From: JAGQUL01 sp038212015
GTDB taxonomy: Bacteria; Actinomycetota; Thermoleophilia; Gaiellales; SKUG01
Assembly (NCBI GenBank): GCA_038212015.1
Contig: JBBQUY010000005.1
Span: 1-64,000 of the forward strand
Length of the DNA: 64,000 nt
Direction: 5' to 3'
Shown: piece by piece, positions 47,945-57,418 of the stretch
Position numbering within the stretch: position 1 is the stretch's first letter
Layout: every line of letters begins with the position of its first letter
Notes under the pieces: model-generated
Databases searched by the model: none
Seen by the model: only the letters and a program-made list of their open reading frames with translations
Told to the model about the DNA's origin: nothing
Program-made: the position numbers and the translations under genes

Positions 47945-50416
47945 ATGCCGCCCATGGTCACGCCCGCTTCCCCCGACACCGATTCACACTGGCTCCAGGA
48001 CCTCAACGAGCCCCAGCTCGAGGCCGTGCGCCACGTCCTTGGACCACTGCTCGTGGTCGCGGGCGCGGGGTCGGGCAAGACGCGCGTGCTCACCCGCCGC
48101 ATCGCGCACCTGCTCAACGACGTCGGCGCTGGCGGACATCCGCATGCGCGCCCGCAGGAGATCCTCGCGATCACCTTCACCAACAAGGCCGCGGCCGAGA
48201 TGCGCGAGCGCGTGCGTCACATCGTCGGTGAGCGTGCCGAGCACATGTGGGTGATGACCTTCCATGCGGCGTGCGCGCGCTTCCTGCGCAGCGAGGCCAC
48301 GCGGCTCGGCTACAGCTCGTCGTTCACGATCTACGACCAGGGCGACCAGGTCCGGCTCGTGAAGCAGTGCCTGGAGTTCCTGGAGAAGGACCCGAAGCGC
48401 TTCACGCCGGCCTCGGTGCACCACGTGATCTCCAACGCCAAGAACCAGCTGCTCGGCCCGGTCGAATATCGGGCGCAGGTGTCGGACTTCATGGAGGAGA
48501 CGGTCGCGGAGGTCTTCGAGCTCTACGACCGGCGCCTGCGCGAGTCCAACGCGATGGACTTCGACGACATGCTCCGCCACGCGGTGTTCCTGCTCGAGCA
48601 GCACGAGGACGTGCGCGAGAAGTGGCAGAAGCGCTTCCGCTTCATCATGGTCGACGAGTACCAGGACACCAACCACGCGCAGTACCGCATGCTGCGCGCG
48701 CTCGCTGGCGAGCATCACAACATCATGTGCGTCGGCGACGCCGACCAGTCGATCTACTCCTGGCGCGGCGCCGACATCCGCAACATCACGAGCTTCAGCG
48801 ACGACTTCCCCGACGCGAAGATGGTCGTGCTCGACCTCAACTACCGATCCACCAGCCACATCCTCGAGGCCGCGAACGCGGTCGTGCGCAACAACGAGCA
48901 GCGCCTGGACAAGGAACTCAGGGCGGTGCTCGGCGAAGGCGAGCTCGTGAAGGTCGTCGGCGTGGAGGACGAGCACGAGGAAGCGCGCTACGTCGTCGGG
49001 CAGATCGAGCAGGCGATGCAGGACGGTCGCTCGCACGGCGACATCGCGGTGTTCTACCGCACCAACGCGCAGAGCCGGATCATCGAAGACCTGCTGACGC
49101 GCACCGGTCGCCCGTACCAGGTGATCGGCGGCCCCAAGTTCTACGAGCGCGCCGAGATCAAGGACGCGCTCGGGTACCTGCAGGTGATCGTCAACCCCAA
49201 CGACTCGCTGTCGCTGCAGCGCATCGTCAACGTTCCCAAGCGCGGGATCGGGGAGACGACGGTCACCAAGCTGCGCGCGTACGCCGACACGTACGGCGAG
49301 ACGCTCTCCGACGCGCTGCGCCAAGCGCAGATGGAAGGGTCGCTCAACGCCGGCACCCTCAAGAAGCTCGAAGACTTCGTGACGCTCGTCGACTCGATGC
49401 GCACGTTCTCGGAGCAGTCCGACACCGTCGCTGGAACCATCGAACACGTGTACGAGAAGAGCGGCCTGATCGCGGCGCTGCAGACCGAGGACACCATCGA
49501 GTCGCAGGGGCGACTGGAGAACCTCGGCGAGCTCGTCAACGTCGCCCGCGAGTTCGACGCCATCGAGCCTGGTGGGCGCCTCGCGGAGTTCCTGCAGGCG
49601 CTGTCGCTGCAGTCGCAGGCCGACAACATCGAAGATGGCGGCGGGCAGATCACGCTCATGACGATCCACAACGCCAAGGGGCTCGAGTACCCCGTGGTGT
49701 TCGTCACGGGCATGGAGGAGGGCCTGTTTCCGCACTCGCGTTCCATCCAGGATGGCGACGTGGAGGAGGAGCGGCGTCTCGCCTACGTCGGCATCACGCG
49801 GGCACGCGAGCAGCTGACGCTCGTGCACGCGTCGTCGCGGAGCGTGTTCGGCCGGCGCCAGTACAACGTGCCGAGCCGGTTTCTCGACGAGCTGCCCGAC
49901 GAGCACGTCGAGCGCGCCGAGCGCTCCGGCGGCGGCATGGCGCACGGCGGCGCATCGGCATGGGGCCGCGGCGGCTCGAGCAGCGGCTCGAGCTGGGGGT
50001 CGACCCTCGACGATGGCGGTTCCGCGTTCGGCGCGAGCGGTTGGAAGCAGACCCGTGGCGGAGCGAGCGGTGGCGCGAAGGGCCAGCGCCGCAGCGGCGG
50101 TGGCGACGAGTTCGGCGCGACGTTCGGCTCCAGGCCCAGCTCCGGCTCCAAGGGCTGGGGCTCTGGCGACGGCACGAGCGCCTCGGGCGCGAGCGGCACG
50201 CTGTTTGGCGAGGGCGCGGCCGAGAGCGCACAGCGCCGCAAGATTCCACGCCCAGCCGGACCGCAGCTGTCGGTCGGCGATCGCGTACGCCACGGCACCT
50301 TCGGCGAAGGCATCGTGCTCGACTCCGACGGCGGCGACATGGCCGTCATCCGTTTCGAGGACGGCTCCGAGCGCCGCCTCATGCTCAGCTTCGCCCCGAT
50401 CGAGAAGCTCGGCTGA
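47945..50416 (+). CDS. pcrA: UvrD/PcrA-type ATP-dependent DNA helicase
   Basis: 3'-5' superfamily-1 helicase for repair and replication-transcription conflicts. 823 residues. Motifs: Q-motif LNEPQLEAV, I GAGSGKTRVL, Ia TFTNKAAAEM, II VDEYQDTN, III GDADQSIYSWRGA, IV LNYRST, V TIHNAKGLEYPVVF, VI VGITRARE. After residue ~660 there is a Gly/Ser-rich insert, then the C-terminal Tudor-like domain (GDRVRHGTFGEGIVLDSDGGDMAVIRFEDG) that binds RNA polymerase. The start may be 47945 or the ATG at 47954; the promoter box favours 47945. Confidence 0.96.
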   Translation: MPPMVTPASPDTDSHWLQDLNEPQLEAVRHVLGPLLVVAGAGSGKTRVLTRRIAHLLNDVGAGGHPHARPQEILAITFTNKAAAEMRERVRHIVGERAEHMWVMTFHAACARFLRSEATRLGYSSSFTIYDQGDQVRLVKQCLEFLEKDPKRFTPASVHHVISNAKNQLLGPVEYRAQVSDFMEETVAEVFELYDRRLRESNAMDFDDMLRHAVFLLEQHEDVREKWQKRFRFIMVDEYQDTNHAQYRMLRALAGEHHNIMCVGDADQSIYSWRGADIRNITSFSDDFPDAKMVVLDLNYRSTSHILEAANAVVRNNEQRLDKELRAVLGEGELVKVVGVEDEHEEARYVVGQIEQAMQDGRSHGDIAVFYRTNAQSRIIEDLLTRTGRPYQVIGGPKFYERAEIKDALGYLQVIVNPNDSLSLQRIVNVPKRGIGETTVTKLRAYADTYGETLSDALRQAQMEGSLNAGTLKKLEDFVTLVDSMRTFSEQSDTVAGTIEHVYEKSGLIAALQTEDTIESQGRLENLGELVNVAREFDAIEPGGRLAEFLQALSLQSQADNIEDGGGQITLMTIHNAKGLEYPVVFVTGMEEGLFPHSRSIQDGDVEEERRLAYVGITRAREQLTLVHASSRSVFGRRQYNVPSRFLDELPDEHVERAERSGGGMAHGGASAWGRGGSSSGSSWGSTLDDGGSAFGASGWKQTRGGASGGAKGQRRSGGGDEFGATFGSRPSSGSKGWGSGDGTSASGASGTLFGEGAAESAQRRKIPRPAGPQLSVGDRVRHGTFGEGIVLDSDGGDMAVIRFEDGSERRLMLSFAPIEKLG

Positions 50417-50501
50417 CGCCGACCCGACGCGAGCCACGAGCTTCACGAACCGCTCCCGGTCCCTTCACCGGACCTTCATCGGCGCCGGTTAGAAACAGGG
50501 C

Positions 50502-50738
50502 ATGGCAGCTCACGCAGCACGCACCGCACCCGCGCCGCTCCCGACTACCCCGACGCAGCATTCGGTTCGCCGTGCGACTCGTCGATCGCTGCTGGCGATC
50601 GCCGTCGTCACGGCACTCGTCCTCACTATCGGCAATCTCGGCACACTCGCCGCAGCGTCCCACGCCGTGTGCACGTACGGCACGCCTGCGGGCACGACGT
50701 GTGGCGAGGCGCTCTACATGCTCGGCTTTCCGCCATGA
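50502..50738 (+). CDS. Small membrane or secreted protein
   Basis: 78 residues. Pro/Ala-rich N-terminus with a basic patch (RRATRRS), one hydrophobic helix (LLAIAVVTALVLTIGNLGTLAA) and a short tail with two cysteines (CTYGTPAGTTCGEALYML) that might form a disulfide outside the cell. A TAGAAA box lies six bases before the ATG. Not recognised; converges with the lipase gene at 50751. Confidence 0.55.
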   Translation: MAAHAARTAPAPLPTTPTQHSVRRATRRSLLAIAVVTALVLTIGNLGTLAAASHAVCTYGTPAGTTCGEALYMLGFPP

Positions 50739-50750
50739 TCGTCGGTCCTG

Positions 50751-51581
50751 TCAGGGACGACGGGTTCCGAGCGCCGCGCGCCGAATCTCGGCTTCCGCCT
50801 CGTCGAGCAGGAGCGAGCGCGTCGCCTCGTACGCGCGATCACTCGTATGGAACATCTCGAAGTGGTTCGGGCCGATGCGCCAGTCCTGGTCGGCGGCCAC
50901 CGGCACGTTGACCGCGCCCTGCAGCGCGCTCGCCCACGGGGTGATGATCGGGTCGAGCGTGCGTGAGTAGACCGATGCGTAGCGTGGCGCTTGAGGGTCA
51001 CGTCCATGCCGCAGGTGCTCGTCGTCGCGCGCGATGCGCAGCAGCAGCTCACTGCCGTCGAGCAGCTGCGCGGACGCGGGCGGGATCGCGCGCTGCAGGA
51101 ACTCGATGCCCTTGAGCGCGTTGTAGAGCCCGCTCAGCGGCACCCCACCATGCGGGGTGGCGAGCGACACGAGCCGATCGACCGACCCGAGCGCGCCGAG
51201 CCTCGCGACGGCCATGCGCGCCAGGACGCCACCCTCCGAGAACCCGACGACGTCGACCTTGCGGCCCGTCTTTCGACGAACTTCGAGAATGTAGTCCGCG
51301 ACGGCCCTCGCGGATTCCTCCATGTCGCCGAGTCCCACCGTCGGGGGATCGAAGATGAACACCTCGAAGCCGTCTGCTTCGAGCGATCGCTTCCACTCGT
51401 CCCAGCCCGACGGCGAGTTCGCGTACCCACCGATCAGGATCACGGGATCCGCGTTGCGCGAGCGCGCGTGTCCGAGCGGCAGCGGCTCGCCCACACGCGC
51501 GGGCATGGGAAACAGGTGCTCAATTACGAGTAGTCCTCGAACGAGGACGGTCTCCACGATGCTCCCCAGCAAGCTCCCCAC
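50751..51581 (-). CDS. Alpha/beta hydrolase (lipase/esterase)
   Basis: 276 residues. Oxyanion strand DPVILIGGYANSPSGWDEW, nucleophile elbow GFSEGG, acidic residue region around DPIITPWASAL and a catalytic His candidate in GPNHFEMFHT give a lipase-like core resembling bacterial class-2 triacylglycerol lipases. The N-terminus (SIVETVLVRGLLVIEHLFPMPA) is moderately hydrophobic and might anchor it. GTG 51581 is supported by a CAGAAT box six bases upstream, exactly as at uvrB; ATG 51506 is an alternative. Substrate unknown. Confidence 0.85.
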   Translation of the reverse strand: MGSLLGSIVETVLVRGLLVIEHLFPMPARVGEPLPLGHARSRNADPVILIGGYANSPSGWDEWKRSLEADGFEVFIFDPPTVGLGDMEESARAVADYILEVRRKTGRKVDVVGFSEGGVLARMAVARLGALGSVDRLVSLATPHGGVPLSGLYNALKGIEFLQRAIPPASAQLLDGSELLLRIARDDEHLRHGRDPQAPRYASVYSRTLDPIITPWASALQGAVNVPVAADQDWRIGPNHFEMFHTSDRAYEATRSLLLDEAEAEIRRAALGTRRP

Positions 51582-51701
51582 CGGCGTATTCTGCCCGATC
51601 GGGCGGCGTATCGTCGCACTTTCGTCGGGCGTGGCCCGCCCGGGCCCAACGCCCGGGCATCCCCGACATCACGAGGCCGACGCCGATACCATCCACGGGA
51701 C

Positions 51702-52865
51702 GTGCCGACGCAGCCGAACAACGAATCGACCGACGTCGACCTGCTGCAGCGGGACCGCACGAACGTCCTCGCGACCCGCCCGCTGCGCTGGTTGGGCCGC
51801 GGCATGCTGCGCCTCGCCGCCACGTATCCCTACGTCGTGGCCTGCATCGCCGTCCTGGTCATGTTCTTCGGGATCGCGATCGCCACCTCGATCCACATCG
51901 GGATCCCGATCCGAGACCCCGAAGGTGCGCTGCTCGGACGCCGGATGATCGCCCCGATCCTGCTCATGGGCCTGTTCGCGTACCTGGATTCGCTGCGCCG
52001 TGCGTGGCGGCTCAAGCGCGGCGGCACGACCGGGCGTCTGCTCGTGCTGTCGGCCGTGACGTTCCGCGAACGCTGGTGGTGGAAGCGGCTCGTGCTCGCG
52101 ATCGTCGGCTTCATGTGCTTCGCGTTCGTGTACCTGGCGTATCGCAACCTCAAGAGCTTTGTCTCGCTCATCGATTACCGCACCTACGACCAGCAGCTGC
52201 TCGCGATGGATCGCTGGATGGCGTTCGGTACCGACCCCGCCGACGTGCTGCATGACCTGCTCGGCACCGGCTTCATGGCGCACACGCTCAGCTGGCTGTA
52301 CCTCATCTACATCCCGCTCGTGGCGATCACCGTGTCGGCCGCCCTCGCGTTCGTCGAACGCATGCGCGAGGCGTACGTGTTCGTCGCCACCTACATGTGG
52401 TGCTGGATCCTCGGCACCGCGTCGTACTACGCGATTCCGACGCTCGGCCCGTTCGCGTCACGCGAACGCATCTTCAACGACCTGCCGCGCACCAACGTCA
52501 CGCGCGTGCAGGAGGCGCTCGTCAACCACCGGCTCGAACTGCACGCCGACAACATCGGCGACATCGTGGTCGGTGGCATCGCAGGATTCGCGAGCCTGCA
52601 TGTCGCCATCGTCTTCGCCGTCGTCCTGCTCATGCGCTACTACCGCCAGCGACTGCTCTACTGGATCTCCGTGGCGTTCCTGGTTCCGACGGTGCTGGCC
52701 ACGATCTACTTCGGCTGGCACTTCATCGTCGACGATCTGGCCGGCTTCTTCATCGGCTGGTTCTCGTTCGTGCTCGGACGTGCGACGGTCTACCCGCGCA
52801 TCCTGCTCGTCTGGCGCAGGCGCGCCGCGCGCGCCGCCGAGCTCGCGACGCCGCGCCACATCTGA
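51702..52865 (+). CDS. PAP2-superfamily membrane enzyme (inositolphosphotransferase-like)
   Basis: 387 residues with seven or so helices. The C-terminal half carries PAP2_3 motifs: GIAGFASLHVAIVFAVV (SxHxA box) and YFGWHFIVDDLAGFFIGW (GxHxxxD box), like Aur1/Ipt-type phosphotransferases or lipid phosphatases. It may transfer or remove a phospho-head group on a lipid. GTG 51702 is the start used; a TACCAT box lies nine bases upstream. It ends 8 bp from the convergent HExxH protein gene. Confidence 0.85.
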   Translation: MPTQPNNESTDVDLLQRDRTNVLATRPLRWLGRGMLRLAATYPYVVACIAVLVMFFGIAIATSIHIGIPIRDPEGALLGRRMIAPILLMGLFAYLDSLRRAWRLKRGGTTGRLLVLSAVTFRERWWWKRLVLAIVGFMCFAFVYLAYRNLKSFVSLIDYRTYDQQLLAMDRWMAFGTDPADVLHDLLGTGFMAHTLSWLYLIYIPLVAITVSAALAFVERMREAYVFVATYMWCWILGTASYYAIPTLGPFASRERIFNDLPRTNVTRVQEALVNHRLELHADNIGDIVVGGIAGFASLHVAIVFAVVLLMRYYRQRLLYWISVAFLVPTVLATIYFGWHFIVDDLAGFFIGWFSFVLGRATVYPRILLVWRRRAARAAELATPRHI

Positions 52866-52872
52866 GCAGCTG

Positions 52873-54216
52873 CTACTCGATCAGGCTGCCGGGGCGCTTC
52901 CAGCCGGGCCGCTTCCAGCCGGGCCGCTTCCAGCCGGGCGTCTCGCCGAGCATCGTCGCGCCATGTCCGGCGATCGCCGCCGGATCCCAGGGCACCTGAG
53001 CTGGGTCGGTACCTGCGTCTGACATGAGCTCCTTGAGCACGTCGTCGCGCACCCAGCCTGCATCGGGCCCGTGGCGCAGCGCGCGACCGCGCTCCATGTC
53101 GATGATGTTCTCCACGGCCTGACCGCGTTCGAGCGGGTCACCGTTCGCATCGGTGACGAGCTGCACCTTGACGCTCGCGCCGAACGCGATGTCGGCCTGC
53201 TCCTGCGCGAGGTACGCGTCGTACTCCTCACCGTGCACGCGCAGCTGCTCGATCGCCCACGCATCGTCGGTCGCCGCCCACGTCGGGATGTCGTGCATGC
53301 CCTGCGTCGCCGCGATCGACTCGACCAGCTGATGCTTTTCCATCAGCTCGGTCACCGCGGGCGCCGCACCCTCGACGAAACCGCCGAGGCCACCGATGAA
53401 GTCCTGCTCGGCGTGCTTCTGCTCGTGATAGGCGATGAGCGTGCCGACCTTGATGAGCTGGTCGCCGTGCATGCTCGCGTCCAGGTCGTCTTCGCGGCCC
53501 TGCACGATCCGGCCGCGTGAGTCGAGGATGCCCTGCCTGTACAGCGCATCCGCTGCCTTCGCCGCCGTGTCCGCGAGCGACTGCGACACGACGATCGAGT
53601 GCGTGTCGTGGTCATAACCCGCGCTGCCGGCGAGTTTGTCGTCGGCGACGACGCGCACGCGTTCCTCGTCCTCGAGCACGCCGACGTGGTAGTCGTCGGC
53701 ACCGAGCACGTGCAGCGTGTCGGCAACCGCGTTCATGCCGCGGCTCGCGCGCAGGTCGCTGCTGATCTGATTCATCTGCTTGTCGAGCTCGGCGGCATTC
53801 ACTCCACCCGGACCCTTGGCATACGCCTTTGCAAGGTCGGCGCGCTCGGCCAGCAGCAGCGCCTGGCGAGCGTCGCGCGTTCCGACATGCGTGCCACTGC
53901 GACGAATCTCCTTGGTGGTGCGCGAGCCCGTCGTGCGCAGGTCGCCATGCATTGCGCGAAGGACCGCCCGGCCCGCTTCGGGGCCGGAGATGTCGCGCTC
54001 ACCGGTGACGGCCTGGGCGATCGCCGCGGCGTTCTTGATGCCCGGCATCTGGGACGTGATGAACACGCCCTCGGCGTCGCGGACGCGGTCAGAGGTCTTC
54101 GGCTTCGATTCAGCTGTCGACGATTCCGGCTTCGATGGTGACGGCTTGGACGCGCGCGACGGCGGCGTCGTGGTGGTCGTCGTTCGAGTCGGCGTGCTCA
54201 CGCTGCCTGCGGCCAT
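52873..54216 (-). CDS. HExxH-motif protein with GWKRP tail repeats
   Basis: 447 residues, unassigned family. ATG 54216 has a strong GGAGGGG site ~10 bases upstream. The first ~45 residues are Thr/Pro/Ser-rich and disordered (TRTTTTTTPPSRASKPSPSK), with no signal peptide. The middle is helical. LIAYHEQKHAEQDF contains an HExxH zinc motif, so a metallopeptidase is likely; a downstream Glu/Asp ligand is not certain. The C-terminus ends in three exact GWKRP units. It resembles neighbours at 36100, 37633 and 57419 in having a disordered N-terminus and no export signal. Confidence 0.72.
   Translation of the reverse strand: MAAGSVSTPTRTTTTTTPPSRASKPSPSKPESSTAESKPKTSDRVRDAEGVFITSQMPGIKNAAAIAQAVTGERDISGPEAGRAVLRAMHGDLRTTGSRTTKEIRRSGTHVGTRDARQALLLAERADLAKAYAKGPGGVNAAELDKQMNQISSDLRASRGMNAVADTLHVLGADDYHVGVLEDEERVRVVADDKLAGSAGYDHDTHSIVVSQSLADTAAKAADALYRQGILDSRGRIVQGREDDLDASMHGDQLIKVGTLIAYHEQKHAEQDFIGGLGGFVEGAAPAVTELMEKHQLVESIAATQGMHDIPTWAATDDAWAIEQLRVHGEEYDAYLAQEQADIAFGASVKVQLVTDANGDPLERGQAVENIIDMERGRALRHGPDAGWVRDDVLKELMSDAGTDPAQVPWDPAAIAGHGATMLGETPGWKRPGWKRPGWKRPGSLIE
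52895..52939. repeat. Three exact 15-bp tandem repeats coding for GWKRP
   Basis: CGCTTCCAGCCGGGC repeated three times without mismatch, encoding the C-terminal GWKRP repeats. Exact identity implies recent expansion or conversion. Confidence 0.85.
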
Positions 54217-54388
54217 GCGTGTTTCCCCTCCGTGGGCGACTCTCTCCCCATGCGACGACGCGGTCGGCGTGCGCCATCGCTCGAGAGTCACTGCTCCTGC
54301 AACAGCTCCACGGTACGACGACCTTCCGATTTGCGCAACGGGGTGAAGACACGTGTGACGGCAGCGCCCGAAGGGGCAGGATCCTCGC

Positions 54389-55771
54389 ATGACGAAGCGC
54401 ACCATCGAGGTCACATCTCCGTACGACGGACGCCCGCTCGGCGAGGTCCCGGCCCACGACGCCGAACATGTACACCGATCGGTGGGCATCGCACACGAAA
54501 CGCTGCGCGCAGGTCCGCTCCCGGAGCACGAACGAGCCGAAGTCCTCGAACGAGCCGTGGGCCTGCTCTCGGAGCGAGCCGAACAGTTCGCCCAATCCAT
54601 CAGCGCGGAAGCGGGCAAGCCGATCACGATCGCTCGCGGCGAGGTCGAGCGCGCCCAGGACACGCTCCGCTACGCCGCCATCGAGGCTCGGACCCTGGCC
54701 GGGCAGGTCGTGCCAATGTCAGGCACCGCTGCCGGGGCCGCCACGTTCGGGGTGACGCTGCGCCGCCCAGTCGGCGTCGTCGCGGCGATCACGCCGTTCA
54801 ACTTTCCGCTCAATCTCGTCTGCCACAAGCTCGCTCCTGCGATCGCGGCGGGGTGCCCCGTCGTGCACAAGCCGGCGAGCGCCACGCCACTCACATCCGT
54901 GCTGCTGCACGAGCTGCTCCACGACGCCGGACTTGCCGACGAGCACCTGCATCTCGTCACCGGCGGGGGAGGCGAGGTCGGTGATGCGCTCGTGGTGGAT
55001 CCACGAATTCGCCACGTCAGCTTCACCGGCTCGAGCGAGGTCGGCTGGCAGCTGCCCAAGCGCGCGCATCGAGCGCGCGTGTCGCTCGAGCTCGGCAACT
55101 CCACACCGCTTGTCGTGTTCGCCGACGCCGACCTGGACGCCGCGGTCGATGCCGCCGCGACGTTCGGCTATGCGTTTGCCGGCCAGTCCTGCATCGCCGT
55201 CCAGCGACTGCTCGTGGAGCGATCCGCGTACGACGACGTCCTCGAACGCATGACCGAGGCCGTGCGCGATGTGCGCTTCGGCGACCCGGCCGACGAGGAC
55301 GTCTCGTGCGGTCCGGTCATCGACGAGGGTGCGCGCGACACGATCCTCGAGAAGGTGCGCGCCGCGACGAGCGCCGGGGCACGCCTGGTCGTCGGTGGCG
55401 ACCACGACGGCAACATCGTCGAACCGATCCTGCTCGCGGACGTCGACCCGGTGCTCGATGTCTCCTGCTCGGAGGTGTTCGGCCCCGTCGTCGTGATGAC
55501 TCCCTTCGACGACGAAGCGCATGCCGTGGCGCTCGCCAACGGCACGCCCTACGGGCTGCAGGGCGGCGTGTACACCGCCGACCTTGCCCGCGCGCTGCGC
55601 ATGGCAGGCTGCATGGAGTTCGGCGGGGTCACGATCAACATGCCCCCGACGTTCCGCAGCGACCAGATGCCGTACGGCGGCACCAAGGAATCGGGCAACA
55701 CCAAGGAAGGTCCGGCGTGGGCCGTGCGCGAGCTCACCGAGGAACGGCTCGTGCTGCTGGCGCGCGGCTGA
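54389..55771 (+). CDS. NAD(P)-dependent aldehyde dehydrogenase
   Basis: Oxidises an aldehyde to the acid. 460 residues. The nucleotide fold has AITPFNFPLNLVCHKLAPAIAAG, cofactor turn FTGSSEVGWQL, the catalytic Glu in VSLELGNSTPLVV, nucleophile Cys in FAGQSCIAVQR, and EVFGPVVVMTPF near the end. The pattern is closest to succinate-semialdehyde/glyceraldehyde-type members that lack the usual GGKSP after Glu (here GNSTP). ATG 54389 has an AAGGGGCAGG purine stretch upstream. Substrate not determinable. Confidence 0.93.
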   Translation: MTKRTIEVTSPYDGRPLGEVPAHDAEHVHRSVGIAHETLRAGPLPEHERAEVLERAVGLLSERAEQFAQSISAEAGKPITIARGEVERAQDTLRYAAIEARTLAGQVVPMSGTAAGAATFGVTLRRPVGVVAAITPFNFPLNLVCHKLAPAIAAGCPVVHKPASATPLTSVLLHELLHDAGLADEHLHLVTGGGGEVGDALVVDPRIRHVSFTGSSEVGWQLPKRAHRARVSLELGNSTPLVVFADADLDAAVDAAATFGYAFAGQSCIAVQRLLVERSAYDDVLERMTEAVRDVRFGDPADEDVSCGPVIDEGARDTILEKVRAATSAGARLVVGGDHDGNIVEPILLADVDPVLDVSCSEVFGPVVVMTPFDDEAHAVALANGTPYGLQGGVYTADLARALRMAGCMEFGGVTINMPPTFRSDQMPYGGTKESGNTKEGPAWAVRELTEERLVLLARG

Positions 55772-55798
55772 CCTCGCATGAAGCGGTAGGCTCCGGGA

Positions 55799-57313
55799 AT
55801 GACGACGACGACTGACGCTTCCGCACGTTCCTGGCTCTCCGACGAAGAGGCGACCGACGCCCACCGCGCACTGCGCGCATGGGTTCGCGACTACAAGGAC
55901 CTCGCGGCTGCCGCGCGCCTGGCGGGCTGGGACCAGCAGACGAAGCTGCCACCCAAGGGGCAGGCCGGTCGCGGTCGTACGATGGGCGCGCTCAGCACGG
56001 TGCTGCACGAGCGCTCCACCTCGCCCGAGCTGGACAGGCTCATCAGCGCCGTGGAGGACGTCGACCCGGACGGTCCCGAAGCGCGCGTGATGCGCCGCGG
56101 CTTCGACCTGTCGACGAAGCTGCCGTCCGATCACGTCCGCGCGATGAGCGAGGCCGCCAGCGCCGGGTACGTCGCCTGGGACCAGGCCCGTGAGCTCGAC
56201 GACTTCCCGACCTTCCAGCCACACCTGGAGCGACTGCTCGAGCTGACGCGAAAGAGCGCGGAGTGCTACGGCTTCGAGACCGAGCCGTACGACGCGCTGC
56301 ATGACCTGTACGAGGAAGGCAGCCGCGCGGCTGACATCGAGCCGATGTTCGAGGCGCTGCGCGAGCCGACCAATCGACTGCTCGACCAGCAGCCGGAACC
56401 CGACACGTCGATCCTCGAGCGCAGCTGGGACGTGAAGGGCCAGGAGATCTTCGGCATCGAGGTGGTCACCCGGATGGGGTTCGACTTCGAGGCGGGACGC
56501 CTCGACGAGACCGTACACCCGTTCTGCGCCGGCATCGGCCAGTTCGACACGCGCCTGACGACCCGCTACGACGAGCACTGGCTGCCGTGCTCGCTGTTCG
56601 GCACCATCCACGAAGCCGGCCACGGCATCTACGACCAGTCGTTCGACCGCCTCGGCCTGCCCGCCACGCTCGGCGACGCTCCAGGCCTCGGGATGCACGA
56701 GAGCCAGAGCCGCGGTTACGAGAACGTGATCGGGCGCAGCCGCCCCTTCTGGGAGTTCTGGTTCCCGCGCCTGCAGGAAGTGTTCCCGGAAGCGACCAAG
56801 GGCGTGACGCTCGACGAGTTCGTCAAGCAGGTGAACACGAGCAAGCGCTCGTTCATCCGTGTCGAGGCAGACGAACTCAGCTACAACCTGCACCTGGCGG
56901 TACGCTTCGAACTCGAGCGCGCGATGGTCAACGGCGACCTCGCAGTGAAGGACCTGCCCGAGGCGTGGAACGCCGCGTTCGAGAAATGGTTCGGGCTGCG
57001 CCCGCCGAACAACCGCGAAGGCGTGCTGCAGGACGTGCACTGGTCAGGAGGCAGCTTCGGCTACTTCCCCACCTACACGCTCGGCAACGTGTACGCCGCG
57101 CAGTTCGGCGAGGTCGCCCGCAAGGACATCCCGAACTGGGACGATCTGCTGCGCGCCGGCGAGTACGCGCCGATCGTGGCGTGGTTCGACGAACACGTCT
57201 ACCGCCATGGCGAGGCATTCACCGGCCGCCAGCTGGTGGAGCGCATCACGGGTGGACCGGTCGACGTGGCACCGCTCGTGCGCTACCTCGAGGCGCGCTT
57301 CGGCCAGAACTGA
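55799..57313 (+). CDS. Metal-dependent carboxypeptidase, M32 (Taq) family
   Basis: Removes C-terminal residues with broad specificity, in the cytosol. 504 residues. The zinc motif is HEAGH in FGTIHEAGHGIYDQSF, with the third ligand in GMHESQSRGYENVIGRSRPFWE. Other family blocks are GWDQQTKLP, SYNLHLAVRFELERAMVNGDL and WSGGSFGYFPTYTLGN. TAGGCT lies six bases before the ATG, so a leaderless transcript separate from the aldehyde dehydrogenase gene is likely. Confidence 0.96.
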   Translation: MTTTTDASARSWLSDEEATDAHRALRAWVRDYKDLAAAARLAGWDQQTKLPPKGQAGRGRTMGALSTVLHERSTSPELDRLISAVEDVDPDGPEARVMRRGFDLSTKLPSDHVRAMSEAASAGYVAWDQARELDDFPTFQPHLERLLELTRKSAECYGFETEPYDALHDLYEEGSRAADIEPMFEALREPTNRLLDQQPEPDTSILERSWDVKGQEIFGIEVVTRMGFDFEAGRLDETVHPFCAGIGQFDTRLTTRYDEHWLPCSLFGTIHEAGHGIYDQSFDRLGLPATLGDAPGLGMHESQSRGYENVIGRSRPFWEFWFPRLQEVFPEATKGVTLDEFVKQVNTSKRSFIRVEADELSYNLHLAVRFELERAMVNGDLAVKDLPEAWNAAFEKWFGLRPPNNREGVLQDVHWSGGSFGYFPTYTLGNVYAAQFGEVARKDIPNWDDLLRAGEYAPIVAWFDEHVYRHGEAFTGRQLVERITGGPVDVAPLVRYLEARFGQN

Positions 57314-57418
57314 GCCGACGGTCCAACGTCGAACGTCCCGCGATGGGACGCGCGGGCGCCAAATCCCGACAATCGGGTGACTGGCGCAGCCCCGGGACGG
57401 GCTGTGCCGTGCATCTGG

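Noticed and set aside
47984..50446. 820-residue open frame antisense to pcrA
   Set aside because: Same cause; composition is the reverse-complement signature of a high-GC gene (Leu/Val/Arg/Asp/His-rich) without motifs.
54719..57040. 773-residue open frame antisense to the aldehyde dehydrogenase and M32 genes
   Set aside because: Spans two well-supported genes on the other strand and has no motif of its own.
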